Assembly: GCA_913775215.1 (NCBI GenBank)
Contig: CAJYKO010000196.1
Span: 1 to 8,227 of the forward strand
Reading direction: 5' to 3'
DNA: 8,227 nt
From: an uncultured Devosia sp.
GTDB taxonomy: Bacteria > Pseudomonadota > Alphaproteobacteria > Rhizobiales > Devosiaceae
The translations under genes were made by a program, and so were the position numbers. The notes under the pieces were generated by a model. That model did not search any database, was not told where the DNA came from, and saw only the letters and a list, made by a program, of their open reading frames with translations. Within the stretch, counting starts at the first letter, position 1; each line of letters begins with the position of its first letter. This document shows positions 6,535 to 8,227 of the stretch, piece by piece.

Positions 6535-6573
6535 GGAAAAGAAGAAAACCCGCCGGCTTGCGCGGGCGGGTTT
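6535..6573 (-). terminator. intrinsic terminator of sodB
   Basis: AAACCCGCC (6546-6554) and GGCGGGTTT (6565-6573) form a nine-pair stem with a 10-base loop. Read on the minus strand, downstream of the sodB stop at 6632, the stem is followed by TCTTCTTTTCC, a T-rich tract. This is the clearest terminator in the window. Confidence 0.85.
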
Positions 6574-6580
6574 CTCGGAA

Positions 6581-6619
6581 ATCTCAGGATGGGGCCCCGG
6601 CTTTCGCCGGGGTGACAGC
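6581..6619. repeat. REP-like repeat, copy B
   Basis: Near-identical to 5795-5832. The hairpin here is CCCCGGC-TTTC-GCCGGGG, so the outermost T:A pair of copy A is replaced by C:G on both sides, and one extra G precedes the stem. It lies between the sodB stop and its terminator, so it is probably transcribed in the sodB 3' UTR. Confidence 0.85.
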
Positions 6620-6631
6620 CCGTGATGGAAA

Positions 6632-7240
6632 TCAGGCCGTAGCTTCTTCGAACATGTGCTCGACATGTTCCCAGTTCACGAGATTATCGAACCAGGCTTC
6701 GAGGTATTTCGGGCGGGCATTGCGGTAGTCGATGTAATAGGAGTGTTCCCAGACGTCGACGCCGAGGATCGGCTTGCCGCCGTGAACGAGCGGCGATTCG
6801 CCGTTGGCGGTCTTGGAAATTTCGAGCTTGCCGTTCTTGACGGCGATCCAGGCCCAGCCGGAGCCGAACTGGGTGGTGCCTGCCTGGATGAAATCGGCGC
6901 GGAGCTTGTCGAAGCCGCCGAGATCGGAATCGACCGCAGCCTGGAGCTTGCCGGGGAGCTTGTTGCCGCCGCCATTGGGCTTCATCCAGTTCCAGAAGTG
7001 GACGTGGTTGTAATGCTGGCCGGCATTGTTGAAGAGGCCAGCGTTCTTACCAAAGCTTTCCTTGACGATGTCTTCGAGCGGCAGGATTTCGAGACCCGAG
7101 CCTTCAAGCAGCTTTTCGCCATTGGTGACGTAAGCCTGGTGGTGCTTGTCGTGGTGGAATTCGAGCGTTTCGGCGGACATGTAGGGCCCGAGCGCATCGT
7201 AAGCATAGGGCAGGGGCGGCAGGGTGAACTTGGTCGACAT
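6632..7240 (-). CDS. sodB: superoxide dismutase, Fe/Mn family (iron-type residues)
   Basis: Converts superoxide to hydrogen peroxide and oxygen; 202 residues, no signal peptide, so cytoplasmic. All four metal ligands are present: H29 in FHHDKHHQAYV, H79 in QHYNHVHFWNW, and D162 and H166 in DVWEHSYYIDY. The gateway tyrosine is Y37. The residue tuning the metal is Q75 in NNAGQHYNH, contributed by the N-terminal domain as in E. coli FeSOD. The place where MnSODs carry glutamine is glycine (TANGESPL), so the sequence points to iron; some rhizobial enzymes of this family accept manganese too. GGAG (7248-7251) lies seven bases before the ATG. It is followed by its own terminator and is probably monocistronic, though ptrB lies upstream on the same strand. 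Confidence 0.97.
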   Translation of the reverse strand: MSTKFTLPPLPYAYDALGPYMSAETLEFHHDKHHQAYVTNGEKLLEGSGLEILPLEDIVKESFGKNAGLFNNAGQHYNHVHFWNWMKPNGGGNKLPGKLQAAVDSDLGGFDKLRADFIQAGTTQFGSGWAWIAVKNGKLEISKTANGESPLVHGGKPILGVDVWEHSYYIDYRNARPKYLEAWFDNLVNWEHVEHMFEEATA

Positions 7241-7299
7241 GGATAGTCTCCGTTTCTGGAAAAGAATGACGCTGAGGCGAAACAGGAATTAGCGAACAG

Positions 7300-7327
7300 G
7301 TATAAGCACTTTGACTTGGCGCAACAA
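7300..7327 (-). promoter_or_regulatory. candidate sodB promoter
   Basis: On the minus strand TTGTTG (7322-7327) and TTATAC (7300-7305) are spaced 16 bases. They would start transcription about 50 bases before the sodB ATG. The site lies between the ptrB stop and sodB, supporting separate expression of sodB. Confidence 0.45.
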
Positions 7328-7341
7328 TGACGCCGGGGGAA

Positions 7342-8227
7342 CTAACCGTCCAATCCAACCGACTTTATCGCAAAGGCGTAGCACTCGGCGGTTTCCTTGA
7401 GACGATCGAAACGACCCGAGGCGCCGCCATGGCCTGCACCCATATTGGTCTTGAGATAGAGCGGGGCGTCGCCCGTCGCGGTGGCGCGAAGTTTGGCAAT
7501 CCACTTGGCTGGTTCCCAATAGGTGACGCGTGGATCGGTGAGACCGGCGAGCGCGAGGATCGGCGGATAGGCTTGGGCAGAAACGGCTTCGTAGGGGGCG
7601 TAGGCAGCAATGCGGGTGTAATCGGCCTGTGAGGTGATGGGGTTGCCCCATTCGGGCCATTCGGGCGGGGTGAGGGGCAGGGTGTCGTCGAGCATGGTGT
7701 TGAGCACGTCGACGAAGGGGACCTGGGCGATGACGCCGGCCCAAAGATCGGGGCGCATATTGGCAATCGCGCCCATCAGCATGCCGCCAGCCGAACCGCC
7801 CTGCGCGACGATCTTTTGTTTCTTCGTGTAGCCGGCTGCGATCAATGCCTCGGCGGCGGTGATGAAATCGGTGAAGGTGTTGGTTTTGAATTCGCGCCGG
7901 CCGTTTTTGTACCAGGCATAGCCCTTGTCCATGCCGCCGCGGATGTGGGCGATGGCGTAGACGAAGCCGCGATCGACGAGCGAGAGGACCGAGACGGAGA
8001 AGCTCGCGGGCATGGACATGCCATAGGCGCCATAGCCGTAAAGGAGCGTCGGGTTATTGCCGTCGAGCGGGGTGCCTTTTTTGTAAAGGAGCGTGACGGG
8101 GACTTCGGCTCCGTCTGGGGCTTTCGCAAAAATGCGGCGGGTTTCGTAAGCGTCCTTGTCGTGGCCGGAGGGGACTTCCTGGGTTTTGAGGAGAGTGCGC
8201 GAGCCGGTCGCGAGGTCGACGTCATAA
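7342..8227 (-). CDS. ptrB: oligopeptidase B-type S9 serine peptidase, C-terminal part
   Basis: The frame is open from the right edge to a TAG at 7342-7344, giving the last 294 complete codons of a protein usually near 690 residues. The N-terminal beta-propeller is mostly outside the window. The catalytic alpha/beta hydrolase domain is complete. LLYGYGAYG and AHIRGGMDKGYAWY are family hallmarks, the nucleophile is in GGSAGG (Ser codon 7792-7794), the acid in LTDPRV (Asp codon 7534-7536) and the histidine in GAGHGGASGR (codon 7429-7431). This family cleaves short peptides after lysine or arginine in the cytoplasm. Aligned by spacing to E. coli OpdB (Ser532), the position of Glu576 is kept (PEWPEWGNP) but that of Glu578 is proline, so basic-residue preference may be altered. 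The start codon is not in the window. Confidence 0.93.
   Translation of the reverse strand, partial: YDVDLATGSRTLLKTQEVPSGHDKDAYETRRIFAKAPDGAEVPVTLLYKKGTPLDGNNPTLLYGYGAYGMSMPASFSVSVLSLVDRGFVYAIAHIRGGMDKGYAWYKNGRREFKTNTFTDFITAAEALIAAGYTKKQKIVAQGGSAGGMLMGAIANMRPDLWAGVIAQVPFVDVLNTMLDDTLPLTPPEWPEWGNPITSQADYTRIAAYAPYEAVSAQAYPPILALAGLTDPRVTYWEPAKWIAKLRATATGDAPLYLKTNMGAGHGGASGRFDRLKETAECYAFAIKSVGLDG

Noticed and set aside
6656..7246. 196-codon plus-strand open frame opposite sodB
   Set aside because: It is an antisense shadow of a fully conserved superoxide dismutase.
1..8227. CRISPR array, tRNA, rRNA, integrase or transposase
   Set aside because: No regularly spaced direct repeats, tRNA-like cloverleaf, rRNA-like sequence or recombinase motif was found by reading both strands. 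The only repeats are the palindromic elements listed.

Overview
This looks like ordinary chromosomal DNA from a GC-rich alphaproteobacterium of the Hyphomicrobiales, perhaps Devosia or a relative. The lineage is inferred from an asparaginase of the Rhizobium etli type, a Tat-exported beta-helix protein of a kind seen mainly in this order, a response-regulator-like protein with a YRGPDRR tail, and palindromic intergenic repeats. There is no transposase, integrase, phage gene, CRISPR array, rRNA or tRNA that I can support.

Layout. 1-397 (-): N-terminal part of an extended-SDR epimerase/dehydratase, cut by the window edge and divergent from a small exported SH3-like protein (591-929, +). 1047-2048 (+): a class 3 zinc-type L-asparaginase with its catalytic and metal residues intact. 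It converges on a Tat-exported right-handed beta-helix protein (2163-3446, -), and the 114-base gap between them is filled by a nested palindromic element. 3583-5088 (+): a HerA/YjgR-type ATPase, followed directly at 5091-5645 (+) by a LOG/SLOG-fold protein that has lost the LOG signature. 5646-5871 is a gene-free stretch of REP-like repeats. 5872-6420 (-): a receiver-domain protein lacking the usual acidic pair. A spacer with a terminator and another repeat copy follows, then an Fe-type superoxide dismutase (6632-7240, -) and the C-terminal part of an oligopeptidase B-type S9 peptidase (7342-8227, -), cut by the right edge.

How the genes relate. Most are single-gene units with their own signals. 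The one tight pair is the ATPase and the degenerate LOG-like protein, which share a promoter and are probably translated together. sodB and ptrB lie on the same strand 101 bases apart, but sodB seems to have its own promoter and terminator. Both convergent junctions carry large inverted repeats, which may act as bidirectional terminators.

The least explained items are the ATPase/LOG-like pair, the receiver protein with a missing metal site, and a hairpin that overlaps the asparaginase ribosome binding site. No complete novel system is evident. The ATPase/LOG-like pair comes closest, and a function for it is inference only.
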